This document shows, in pieces, positions 48,300 to 58,364 of a stretch of DNA of 64,000 nucleotides. Under the pieces are notes generated by a model, which had not been told where the DNA came from, did no database searches, and was given only the letters and a program-made list of their open reading frames with translations. The position numbers were made by a program, and so were the translations under genes. The stretch lies in the NCBI RefSeq assembly GCF_047495875.1, contig NC_092497.1:74261463-74325462 (forward strand), read 5' to 3'. Numbering within the stretch: the stretch's first letter is position 1; each line of letters starts with the position of its first letter. The stretch comes from Pithys albifrons albifrons (taxonomy: Eukaryota; Chordata; Aves; Passeriformes; Thamnophilidae).

Positions 48300-51200
48300 G
48301 TCATTTATAAGTGCATTTTAATATTTGATAATGTTTAGCTCTTGGGAGTCACATAACAGTATGGTAGACTATGTCCTGGGCCAGTTTTGTTACCCTTCCC
48401 CATGTTGAATGAAAATATTAACTTTAAATAGCTGCTCTAATTTTAGTGGGATTATTTGTAAAGAAGAGAAACAATGTAAAGAACAAGCAGAAAAAAAACC
48501 ACCAAACACAAAACCAACAAAACCACACAACTATTCCCTTTGAAGGAGAACCTAGCACTAGTTTCATCTGCTAGGAATTTATTATTATGTTCTGCAAAAT
48601 GAAAGGAAAGAACTCACAATTTAAGAATACAGCATGTTTTTCACGGTCAAAATTTGTGTTTATTAATTACCTCCTAGGGATATTTGCTGGTTATCTGAAG
48701 TACTCAATTGTTTTTGTTACTACTTTGAACTCCATTTTAACTTTGCTAAACTCCACGCATACAAGCTGCTTTTTGTGTGTGGAAGCTACCTGAAACAATT
48801 AAGTAGAAGATGTATGGGAACACTTCTATTGATCCAAGTGAAAAAATTATAGGCAACTCGATGGGTACAGCTGGGAATTGAATCTTGACTGCTCACCTCG
48901 CAAAACAGCAACAATCATTTTCCTTTTTCTGGCATCCAAAAATCTATCTTTGTAAGTATGCCATTTCTTATAGGCAAACAAATGTTTATGTCACTTGGAT
49001 ATTATTATGTTTAAAATAATATTGGGTGAATGAAGGGAAAAGATTTTGGCATTTAAAAACCTCTTGAAGACTTTTCTTTATTTCTAGGAAAGATGACCTG
49101 CAATATTCTGTATTTGTGTAGCAAAATCAAAGAGCAATTCTGAAAAAACTATTCAACGGGACAAATAAAAAATGTCCCCTTTAGGAGCCTGAATCAATAG
49201 CAAAATATAATCTGAAGATACAGCTTCATTTAACGTCATTGTATTAAATCATGCTCAAATTAGATGTAAGAATAGTGTTGGTGATGAATTTCAAGTCCAA
49301 CTAGCATGAAACAAGCTACAAGCATTTTTCATTGTGGGAAGATTTAACTTCAGTTTTTCAAACATGGATATGCATATGAGGCTGACCAGATTTTCTATAA
49401 GTCTCTTAAAAGTAAACTCAGAAGTATGATACCTTCTGCGGTAGTACAGGACTGTCAATGTGATCTTAGGGAAAGTGGTATATGAAAATTTTAATGATTA
49501 AGAGGGAAAGGTGCTGGCACCATACCTAAGCTGTGGCTAGTCAGAAAGTTGAAGTTTGTGAAAACAAAGGCAAGTAAATTTAGTTGTATAGTTATGGATG
49601 GCATGCCAAGATTTGCCTGTGCCTCACAGCCACAGAGACAGACCACAAACTTTGCCAACCCAAGGAGAGAGCTATCATTTTTTCTGTGAGGTATGAGAAA
49701 GGGCATGTTGTAGAGTCCCCTCAGTAATATTAGAGATGGTGTTGATGGTGAGAAGACTAAGTCAGAATGAAAGTTTTCTCCTGGTAATTTCCATTTATAA
49801 GGCAAGATCCTCAGAAGCCTGTAAATTTAATTCGTATGCCACTTAATGCCACAAGAGTGCTAGTACTGGTGTGACTATTTTTTCCATTTCCGGTTTGCAA
49901 GTACAGTCTTGAGAGCAAAATTCAAAGATGTAATAAAAGAAAAGAGCTTTGATGAAAAGTACCCACTTCCATTGTTTTCAGCAAAATTCAAGATAATTCC
50001 ATGAAAGAATAAAGATTTTTATTTGGAGATAGTTAAAATACCAATGAGCTAAAATCCAGACAGAAATGCAGTCACATCAACTTTGGATCAGACAATTAAA
50101 TTTAATGGCAAACCATTGTCCTGAATTTGGTGCTTTTACTGTTCAATCCCATTAAAAAGCATTATATTGCACAGTCTCTGTTTGCTCAGACCAGTGTCTT
50201 TTATGATGTGGGATGTGCCCATTTTTTTAATTATATATATTTTAGTGGCAAATCCTTTTAACTAGTGTTAGTATCTGTGGTTGTATAGAGTCCATCAGCT
50301 GTATACATTTCCAATTGTGTCCTACTTTACAAGTTACTCAAAGTTTATGCTAAATTTCTATGTCATTTGAAATGGAGATCCTACTTCTTTGGTTGTCACT
50401 GTAAAGTGTAGGGCATACACAACTGTGTTAGGATACAAAGAAGAAATTCTAGTATTTTTTTAAAATAATATTATTACATATTCTTGCAGACACATCTGTT
50501 GGTTTTTATGCTAGGGGTTTGGTTTGGTTTGGTTTGGTTTTATTTTTTAAATCATGTAATATTATGACAGTTTCTTCCCACCTCCCATCTCCTTAGATCA
50601 TAACATGCTGAAAAGAAGGACCAGATCTGTTTTCAAAGAAATAAGAACTGTGCAGATATCTGAAAAACATTTTTGGTATTCCAAAAGTTTGAACTGAACA
50701 AGTTCTTTTAAATGCTTCATTGTAGTTATTCTGATAATTATTCATCAGAATACCATATGGTGCCAATAAATAAGCCTTCACTAGATAACCATTGTCCCCT
50801 GCAACAGACCTAAAATACTTGTTAATTAAACATAAATAAGCCAATAGCATACACAGAGGAAACACGTGCTGACTAATTTGCTAACCAAAGTTGCCTTGGC
50901 CAAGTCTTTATCTCTTGGCAGATTGCTGACATCTTAAAGGAAAAAGTCAGGCTGTTTGGGAAGGACATGAAAAAAAATTTGTGTACACAGATAACCCCCA
51001 TGCCATTACAGACATAAGTCTAATCTTTTATGTGGCCTGAGAGCAAGAAGTACTTCCAATTCAGATAATACAGGTATAGAAACTGTCTCAGAGAAAAGCG
51101 ATATCACATACAACTTCTTCACCACTTTGTTGATGGCTATGGAGAAGATGTATGACCAGAAATACTGGATGACCAATTATGACCAGAAACAGTGGATGTA

Positions 51201-52990
51201 TGACCAGAAACATTGTGCCATTGCAAACTCACAGCCAACCATGGTTTACATCCCAGTGCAGACATCAAAGACTCGTTCACTAAAAGTATCTACCCACCAA
51301 ATACTGCATAAAAGCATATGCTCTTGATTCACAGATGTCTGTGCTTTCAAGATCAGTAGCAAAACGTTTAATTTTTTTCTGGTAATTACATTAATACTGT
51401 AGGATCTCTATTACCCTTCAATACATTAGCAGGCTACTTTGCCATGAGAAACAGTAGGGGAACAATGCATAAAGTGATGTCACAGCAGTCCTTCAGCTTT
51501 ATAAATAGCACTCTATTGAGACAAATATGACAAATATGACTCTGCTTTATACTTTTTTGTTTTGTTCTGTTTAATTCCCCCATGACCCTATTCTCCATTT
51601 CAGCAGGCTGGTTAATGTCTCATTAGTCCAGGTATTTTAGCTAGTACTTTTATGAAAATTCTGCCTGACCTCAGTCACCTGGGGCTGTCAGTTCAGAGAA
51701 AGACACCAGCAGTTACCCATCACACAGCCCGCAGGCAGTGGTTCAGTCAGAAAGGCTGACTGTAGCACTAGTGCACATTTAGTGTTTAGTGTTAGGGGCT
51801 TTTTGTAGTTACCGTTAAAGTTGCCTGATATTGCCATGAAACAATGGTATACAAAAGGTTGCTTACATTTTTCACGAGGTTATGTTTTTACTTTTAAAAA
51901 ATTCTTATTTTGACTAGCAAATTTACTATATGTGTCCCATGTTGCACCTGCTGCTTGTTAAAAACTGTGAGCAGCAATATACCATGAGCAAACTGAGGAC
52001 ATAACTTTCAATGCACCAGACAGTCACTGAAAAAGAGACACACTTAGGAACATTGACATAAAAATATGATTTTGTTTTGACATTAACTACTAATCACAAA
52101 TTTTCCTATAGAGAGATAATTTTTATAGTATAAATTGTTAATAAGACTGAAGAAGAGCAATACAAGTATGCATGTTCTAGTATTCATAGTTGCTCTAATC
52201 TTGCTGCATGAATTCATTCACTTTTCCAATGTGTAGTATGACATTTTAAGCCTAATTCAATAAAATGAAGTCAATAATATTTTTATTTAATTCAAAGCAA
52301 AATTTAATTCAGATATCTCATATGTGACCAAATATTTGTATGAAGTAACCTGGGGTTATGGATATTATATTAGGAACATTTATTAGTTGGCAATTTCAAT
52401 TAACCTGTATTTACATATGCAATATTAAGCAAAAAAATTGCACACTTTTCCAATTACTATAAAAGAACTAAAATTATTTACAATGTTTAATGTAACAGCA
52501 AGGAACTTATTACATTTGAATAATGGGGCAAGAACTGGATTTAAAAAACCTGCAATACCTATGGGTTCCTGAGAGGGCTGATTTACACCCAGCTCCCTTC
52601 ACTGAGGAATCAAAAGAAATATTCCAGTCATTTAAAATTTAGAATACAGTGCTAAGAGATGGTGAAGTTATGATCAGATGACAAATTAGATCACAAAACC
52701 ACCTAATATAGAGTGATGGAAGTTTACAGAAAAATGCTCAAGTGATTGTTTGTTCTGAAAGCAATTTGAATTGTTTTCCCTCCACATACAAAAGGGAGAT
52801 AATAACAGATCCAAGAGTTTCTGCTCCTTTTCAAATTTTCTAGGACTGTCTGAGTCATTAAATGTACAAATATACTTCAGGAAAAAAAATAATTAGCAGT
52901 ATTTCTTTACCTCTCCTTATTTTTGAGAAATCATGCCACATGAAGATTACCTGATTCCTTTCTCAAACATGAGCCTATATGGCTTCTCCT
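48300..52990. other. Intergenic DNA, no gene recognised
   Basis: AT-rich DNA. It has an A/C-only tract near 48490-48530 and a (GGTTT)n run at about 50515-50540. It also holds the short minisatellite at 51147-51215. No gene seen. Confidence 0.8.
51147..51215. repeat. Three-unit minisatellite (21-27-21 bp)
   Basis: Units start GATGTATGACCAGAAA, GATGACCAATTATGACC and GATGTATGACCAGAAA; the middle one has a 6-bp insertion. All lengths are multiples of three, so a 66-codon open frame repeats Y-D-Q-K, but no gene is supported. Confidence 0.8.
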
Positions 52991-52996
52991 TACACA

Positions 52997-52997
52997 A

Positions 52998-53041
<44 letters not shown>

Positions 53042-53055
53042 TTCACATACTTCAC

Positions 53056-53119
<64 letters not shown>
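52997..53119. repeat. (TA)n and (TG)n compound microsatellite
   Basis: A (TA)n run at about 52997-53038, a second at about 53055-53075, then roughly 23 uninterrupted TG dinucleotides to 53119. Open frames here (Tyr-Ile and Cys-Val repeats) are artefacts. Confidence 0.98.
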
Positions 53120-53123
<4 letters not shown>

Positions 53124-56100
53124 TCATGCAACTGTTTAGTAATAATTCTCATAATTCCTGCATCCCTGCGTTCAAGTTTCACCAGAAATGAAGGAGCTTC
53201 TGGGCTCACAACAGTAAACCTTAAACCTGTGAGTATCTTAATTGATGCAAATTTACTCACTAAAAATTTATTAAGCTGGATAAAGGATTACTTTTCCTTT
53301 TTTCTATCTTGAATTGCGGCTTTGGGTTTTTTCAATTACTAGATGAATACTGAAAGACTTTCCTATATCTAAGAAAAAAGCATGTATTTTCCCTGACATC
53401 AGGAAGTGTTTTAAACATGGAGAACATTCATTTGATTTTGAGATTTTATTGACCATAACTGGTTTTGATATGTTTTCTTTGGCACAACAGTCTTGGTGTA
53501 GTGGCTTAGTGGTTGAATTCTGCAGACTTTGTGCAATGAGATCCACACTTAATGGTTTAGTCTGGCCACATTTCAAAAAGAGACAAAATGTGATCCAATT
53601 TTATTTTGATGACTTCTTTTCCAATTTGTGTTTTCATTTGGGAGATATATTTCTTTTTAATAACACAGTATGTCTTTTTACAAATGCCCTTTTACATTAG
53701 GGTCTGCTAGGAAAGGTTTTTTGAAGCATATGTCAAGAATGTGTTTATAGGTTGCTAAAATACATTTTAAACTTTGAACATCACTATGTTGATTCAGATA
53801 ATAGTCTAATTGGGAACTCTGGAGGGTAGCAACAATTTTTCCAAGTACATGAATACTCAGAATTTATGAGTATGTAAGCACAGTGGGATGATTTGTAGAT
53901 TTTCTTTTATATCAAGAGATGCAAACAAGCAGTGAATGAAATACATTTCACCCAGATACCTTACAGCAGCAGTGTCTGTGTCTTAGCAAGGAACCTCTGA
54001 GGGTCAACGGAATGAAGCTGTCACTTCTAAAACATGATTCATCTGAATTATTGAGGTGGATGGGGGGGCGGGGGGGGGGGAGAATGGGGAAGGGGGGAAG
54101 AGAAAAAAGGAAAAGAAAGTCTTAGGGTGAGAGAAATGACAACCTACAATTTCTTCTTTGTGTCAGCTGTAAGGTAAACATGGGAAACTGGCTTATCTAT
54201 AGACTTGTTGGACAGAGTACTCCCATTGCTACAGGATCTCTCTAGGATATGGTTATTCCTACCATATTTTTAGGAATCTAGACACCTTCAAAAAGTTCTG
54301 ACCTACAGCTCCAAAGGAATTTGTTTAGATAACTGAAAAGACTACCATTAAACTAGCACCCAAGCAGCATGATTCCCATCCATTGAGAACACTGGAACTC
54401 ACTGACTTCAGTAGCAGAAATACAGTTAATAAAATGAAAATAGAGCCTAACAATAAATAGTATGCTGGGAGTTCAAGGCTAGCCTGCAGAAAAATACTTG
54501 AAAAGTAGTGGCATAGTTCATGGTTTTCTCAATTGCTCGGGTAGGTCCTAAGTAGTATTCACCACCATTTCTGATATCAATGGAGATGCTTGCTTTGAAT
54601 TTACATTTTATTCATTGCATAATTACTATGTGTGCTGTTTGAAAGTGCCTATTTGGTGACCTTGAAAGGGGGAAATTTTTTACATTGCTGGTGCTCTACT
54701 TTAAAAGCTAAAACAATTGACAAAGCCTGGTATTCTGTTTTGAAAAGTCCATTTTCCAAAAAAATTAAGGATATTTTATAAAAAAATGTTTATATATATG
54801 TAATATGTATATACAATATAGAAAATATATTCTTATAATGAATATATGTGTGCATCTATATATATGTATATATATTTCAGAACATGAAATATTGTTTAAT
54901 TTATACCATATGTCTTTTATATGGACATTTATGGGAAAGAGGAAGAATCAGGTGCCCTGCCTGATAATTTTTATGTTAACGTTGTGGTGAGGATGCAGTT
55001 CAGACATACTGGGAATTTAATAAGAACTCTCCAAATTTCAGTTATTGGAATGTGAATAAATATAGGATAGAGAAAAACAGTAAAATAAGTACTATTTTTG
55101 TACTTTTCAGGCAAAAAGTCTCTGGTATCTTGAAATCCTTAAATAGTAAGACATGCAAAGAGAACCAGTGCCATCAAAGATGTGTTGTACCAACATACCA
55201 CAATATGATGTCTTGCAAGATAACTTGAATAGCCACAGGCTGTGCTGCAAGGAAGTGATGACACTGCATCAATTCAGTTCCAGCTACAATTTCTCTGCTT
55301 GTCACTGCTTCATACTTTGCAGGTCGTGATTGCCCTACCCATTGTAATACACCAATGTGCTGATGCAAAGGAGAGAAAGCTTCTGGATACAGTCAACGGA
55401 GCTGGAGAAATGACCTAACACTTCTGCACTTAGTTCTTACACCCTTTTATCCTTAGATATATTAGTTGCCTTCAACGGGTCACTAAACAGCCAGGAGTGA
55501 TATCTGCTACCTGTGGTTTTCTCTTAGCCTTCTTCTTAAAACACAGTCTTTTGTTAGGGTTCTATTTATTTTTACTGTATCTATATAAATGTTTGGGTTT
55601 AGAGCATTCAAAACGCTTGGTCTTGGAAGTAGGAATAAAATATGGTAAAAGTTGTGAAGACCTTAATTTTCTTTCCTATTATCACACTACTTCATACAAA
55701 GAGCATTTCTATAATGACTAATAGGTTTTCAACTTGCTTTGTTTTAGAGGTGCTGGCTGTCAGTCATGGTTTTTATCCTAGCATACTTCTGTTAGATACA
55801 GCAAGACTGTGTGATGTACATGGTAAATATAAAGGTCTAAACATATATCCCCTCTCCAATTCTCTGATAAACCACTTTTATAATGAGAGTGTGTTTTTTA
55901 ATTTTATGTCAGCCTGTGCAGCTAAGTAGGCTTTACAGGGCAGATTTCCCCATGGACTGATGTCTTTAACCTTGGTATAATTTCCAGGTGTAATTCTCCA
56001 AATAAAGTTTGGCTTTCACACTAAGGTAAAATTATGGATCTTCCTTCATCCCATATGTAGTAAGCAAAGAGGGAAACTAGTTACAGGTAAGCATCCATTC

Positions 56101-56729
56101 CCATTTCTGGCCTTCATGAGAATACCGAACAAGATCTGATTGTTATGATACTGAAAGAAATCAACGTTACTTAACAGTGCAGTCACACTGAGTCAAACAA
56201 CTACAAATGTACTGTTAAAAATTAGCATTTCTATCTCTGGAAATTTTTCAAAAATAAAAGCTAAATCTCAAAACAACCACACAGAGTTCAATTTCTGAAA
56301 AGTAACATAGTTATTTAAAAAAATGGCACAAACTCAAACATGACTGTGTAAATAACCCATAAAAATACACTAATTCTTAATAAATCAAAATATTCTGTGT
56401 AGCAAACATGAAGACAGAAGAGATTTAGTGTTCAGTTCTGCAAGGAAGCATGGAAACCACATGATCAAAAGTCCAAGCCTTCATTCTTGAGGTCTCCAAG
56501 GTTTCTGCTGAGCTGATGGGTTTTCTAAGGCTTCCAGACTGTTGTTTCACAATACTACAAGATACGCAAATCAAGCTGTCTATAGAACCACAGTCCAGTG
56601 CCTTAGGGGCAAGTTGTAAAACAGGCATGCTACTCAAACTTGTTGAGCTTTAGACTTTAAAGAACCACAGCAGGTGTGATGGCAGGAGAAGTAGCTTTCC
56701 AAAGGCATGCTGTCTCTGACATCAGAAGG
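53120..56729. other. Intergenic DNA, no gene recognised
   Basis: AT-rich DNA with a G-run cluster at 54061-54110 and TA-rich patches near 54790-54870. No gene or known repeat family is recognised. Confidence 0.8.
54054..54110 (+). repeat. G-rich tract with quadruplex potential
   Basis: G runs of seven, about ten, four and six are separated by short loops within about 45 bp, followed by a purine-only stretch. This fits the simple G-quadruplex pattern on the plus strand. Function is unknown. Confidence 0.8.
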
Positions 56730-56854
56730 TGTCTTAGTTTAGAAGAAAACTAGGATATTTATACGGACCAGAAAAGAAGGGCCTCCCCCAAAATCACCAC
56801 AGCTTTGAAATTTAGGAGTTTTAATCAGAAGAATATATTGAATCATAGTATACG

Positions 56855-57164
56855 TGTGTTGTGGCTCGGCTTCGCAAACGAAGGTTTGGGAAGGGCTCTC
56901 CCCACGTGGGTGTGCCCTTCCAGCCTGCACAGTGGATTTTTAGGTGAGGCTCAGCATGCACAGAACTGGCCCCACCGTTTAAGTCCTGAAGTTCATCTGC
57001 CACGGCCGAGTGAGGTTGGACAGTGCCAGTGAAGTCCTCAGGACTAGAACCTACAGCACCCGGCATTTCCCAGGAGGTCTCCCATCCAAGTACTAATCCG
57101 GGGCTGACCCTGCTGAGCTTCCGAGATCTGACGGGATCGGATGTCAGGGAGGCATTTAACTGCC
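56855..57164 (-). mobile_element. 5S-containing SINE, copy 2 (linker, 5S module, body)
   Basis: On the minus strand: a linker GGCAGTTAAATGCCTCCCTG (at 57164), then a 5S-like module with ATCTCGGAAGCTCAGCAGGG and TTAGTACTTGGATGGGAGAC (box C kept), then the body starting GTCCTGAGGACTTCACTGG and ending near TTCGTTTGCGAAGCCGAG. The linker is the one found between the tRNA and 5S parts of copy 3, so copy 2 appears truncated at its 5' end and has lost any tRNA head. It lies inside the LTR at 56730-58364. Confidence 0.88.
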
Positions 57165-57222
57165 TGAAACAAAAGATAACAGTATATATATATATACACA
57201 TACATATATATGTGTTTCGGGC
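57165..57222. repeat. TA/CA-rich spacer between the two head-to-head SINEs
   Basis: It contains (TA)n, then ACACATACATATATAT. CATATATAT also occurs after the tail of copy 3 (about 57615), so it may include a target-site duplication, though low complexity prevents certainty. Confidence 0.6.
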
Positions 57223-57298
57223 GGTCCCGTGGTGTAATGGTGAGCACTCCGGACTCTGGATCACAAGGTCATCGTGAGTTCGAGTCTCAGTGGAGACC
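57223..57298 (+). pseudogene. tRNA-Gln(CTG)-like SINE head (not a functional tRNA gene)
   Basis: It begins GGTCCCGTGGTGTAATGG, close to the start of vertebrate tRNA-Gln, with A box TGGTGTAATGG (57230-57240) and B box GTTCGAGTC (57278-57286). The anticodon loop region reads ACTCTGGA (CTG). Extra bases after the anticodon arm and acceptor-stem mismatches break the cloverleaf, so it should drive RNA polymerase III transcription of the SINE rather than yield a tRNA. Confidence 0.85.
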
Positions 57299-57624
57299 GT
57301 ACCGGGCAGTTCAATGCCTCCCTGCCATCCGATCCCCGTCAGATCTCAGATGCTCAGCAGGTTCAGCCCTGGTTAGTACCGGGTGCTGTAGACAGTCCTG
57401 AGGACTTCACTGTCACCGTCCAAGTTCGCTCGGCCGTGGCAGATGGACCTTGGGACTGAAACGGTGGGGCCAGTTCTGCGCACGCTGTGCCTCACCTAAA
57501 AAATCCACTGCGCCGGCTGGAAGGGCACACCCACGTGGGGAGAGCCCTTCCCAAATCTTCGTTCGCGAATTTTGGCCATACATACATACATACATATGTG
57601 TGTGTGCGTGTGTGCATATATATA
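57223..57624 (+). mobile_element. Composite tRNA-5S SINE, copy 3 (most complete)
   Basis: Order on the plus strand: a tRNA-Gln-like head 57223-57298; linker GGGCAGTTCAATGCCTCCC; a 5S-like module about 57322-57393, with CAGATCTCAGATGCTCAGC and GGTTAGTAC but missing about 28 bp including box C; the shared body 57394-57578 (GTCCTGAGGACTTCACTGTC through ACGTGGGGAGAGCCC to TTCGCGAATTTTGGCC); and a microsatellite tail of CATA and TG units to about 57624. The many CpGs suggest it is fairly young. There is no CR1 octamer tail and no Deu core, so it is not AmnSINE1 or TguSINE1. Confidence 0.88.
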
Positions 57625-58364
57625 ATGAAAACTAGGACAGAACAAACAACTGCACTGTACCCCTAAAGAAAAGAACAAACCCTTTAAATGAAACAATTTT
57701 TGTCTCTGCCCCCTTTGGTGCAATTATATTCACAGACAGAAGGGGTCGCTGCCGCATCCCAGCTGGCAGCAAAGTCACTTACAATCCTCCAGTAGAAGAA
57801 AGACAAAAAGGTGAGGCATAAGGTGCTGACTGCTCCGAATGACTCATGTGGGAGATGAAGGCCACAAAAGAGAATAGGGTGGAACCCTCTGGTAGGCAAA
57901 TGCAGAGTCCTTTCCTTGTCCTCTGGTCAGGGACGAGAGGTAGGTACAGGGGCTGGTGGTGGTGGTACTCAACCACTCCTCTGCAGATGGAAAGCTGGCT
58001 TAGGAAAGGGATCTGCAGCAGAATCCAAGACACTCTCCCTCTTCTCTCTCCCTCTGACGAGCAGCACAGAGCACCAGAGCCGAGCTGGGGTGGTGGGTGG
58101 GCAAACCGGGGCAACTCAGCTCCCTCTAAATGCCTTCCTGAGCCCAGTAAATAGTGGCTTCCACTCACTGCAGCTGCCCAAAAAGTGACGTGTGGCCCCT
58201 CTGGAGAAACCTCTCCCTCCCCCCTCATCTCCTCAGCAAACGAATTGGAATTCAAAGCAGTTGGCTACCCCTTTGTTATCTAGTGACATGGGGGGTTGGG
58301 CTTTAACTCCCAAATTCTGTATTAGTTGGGAGAGAGAATTCCATTAAGATTCAAAACTGCAACA

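Larger units (their letters stand above)
56730..58364 (-). mobile_element. ERV solo LTR split by two SINEs (family of 41322-42156)
   Basis: Read on the minus strand it begins TGTTGCAGTTTTGAATC (at 58364) and ends CTAAACTAAGACA (at 56730). The flanks GAAGG (56725-56729) and GACGG (58365-58369) are a 4/5 target duplication. Subtracting the nested SINE pair (about 56850-57624) leaves about 860 bp, close to the 835 bp of its relative. Shared marks are ATATAATTGCACCA, the CTAAGACA end, and an alignable stretch before that end. No viral genes. Confidence 0.8.

Noticed and set aside
52931..53312. Tyr-Ile and Cys-Val repeat proteins
   Set aside because: Translations of the TA and TG microsatellites.
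57223..57298. Functional tRNA-Gln gene
   Set aside because: Extra bases after the anticodon arm and stem mismatches; continues into the SINE without a T-run terminator.
57223..57624. AmnSINE1 or another Deu-core SINE
   Set aside because: No recognisable Deu core or L3-type tail, and the module order (tRNA before 5S) differs.
57779..58255. 158-codon minus-strand open frame as a gene
   Set aside because: Lies wholly within an ERV LTR; LTRs of this type do not encode proteins.
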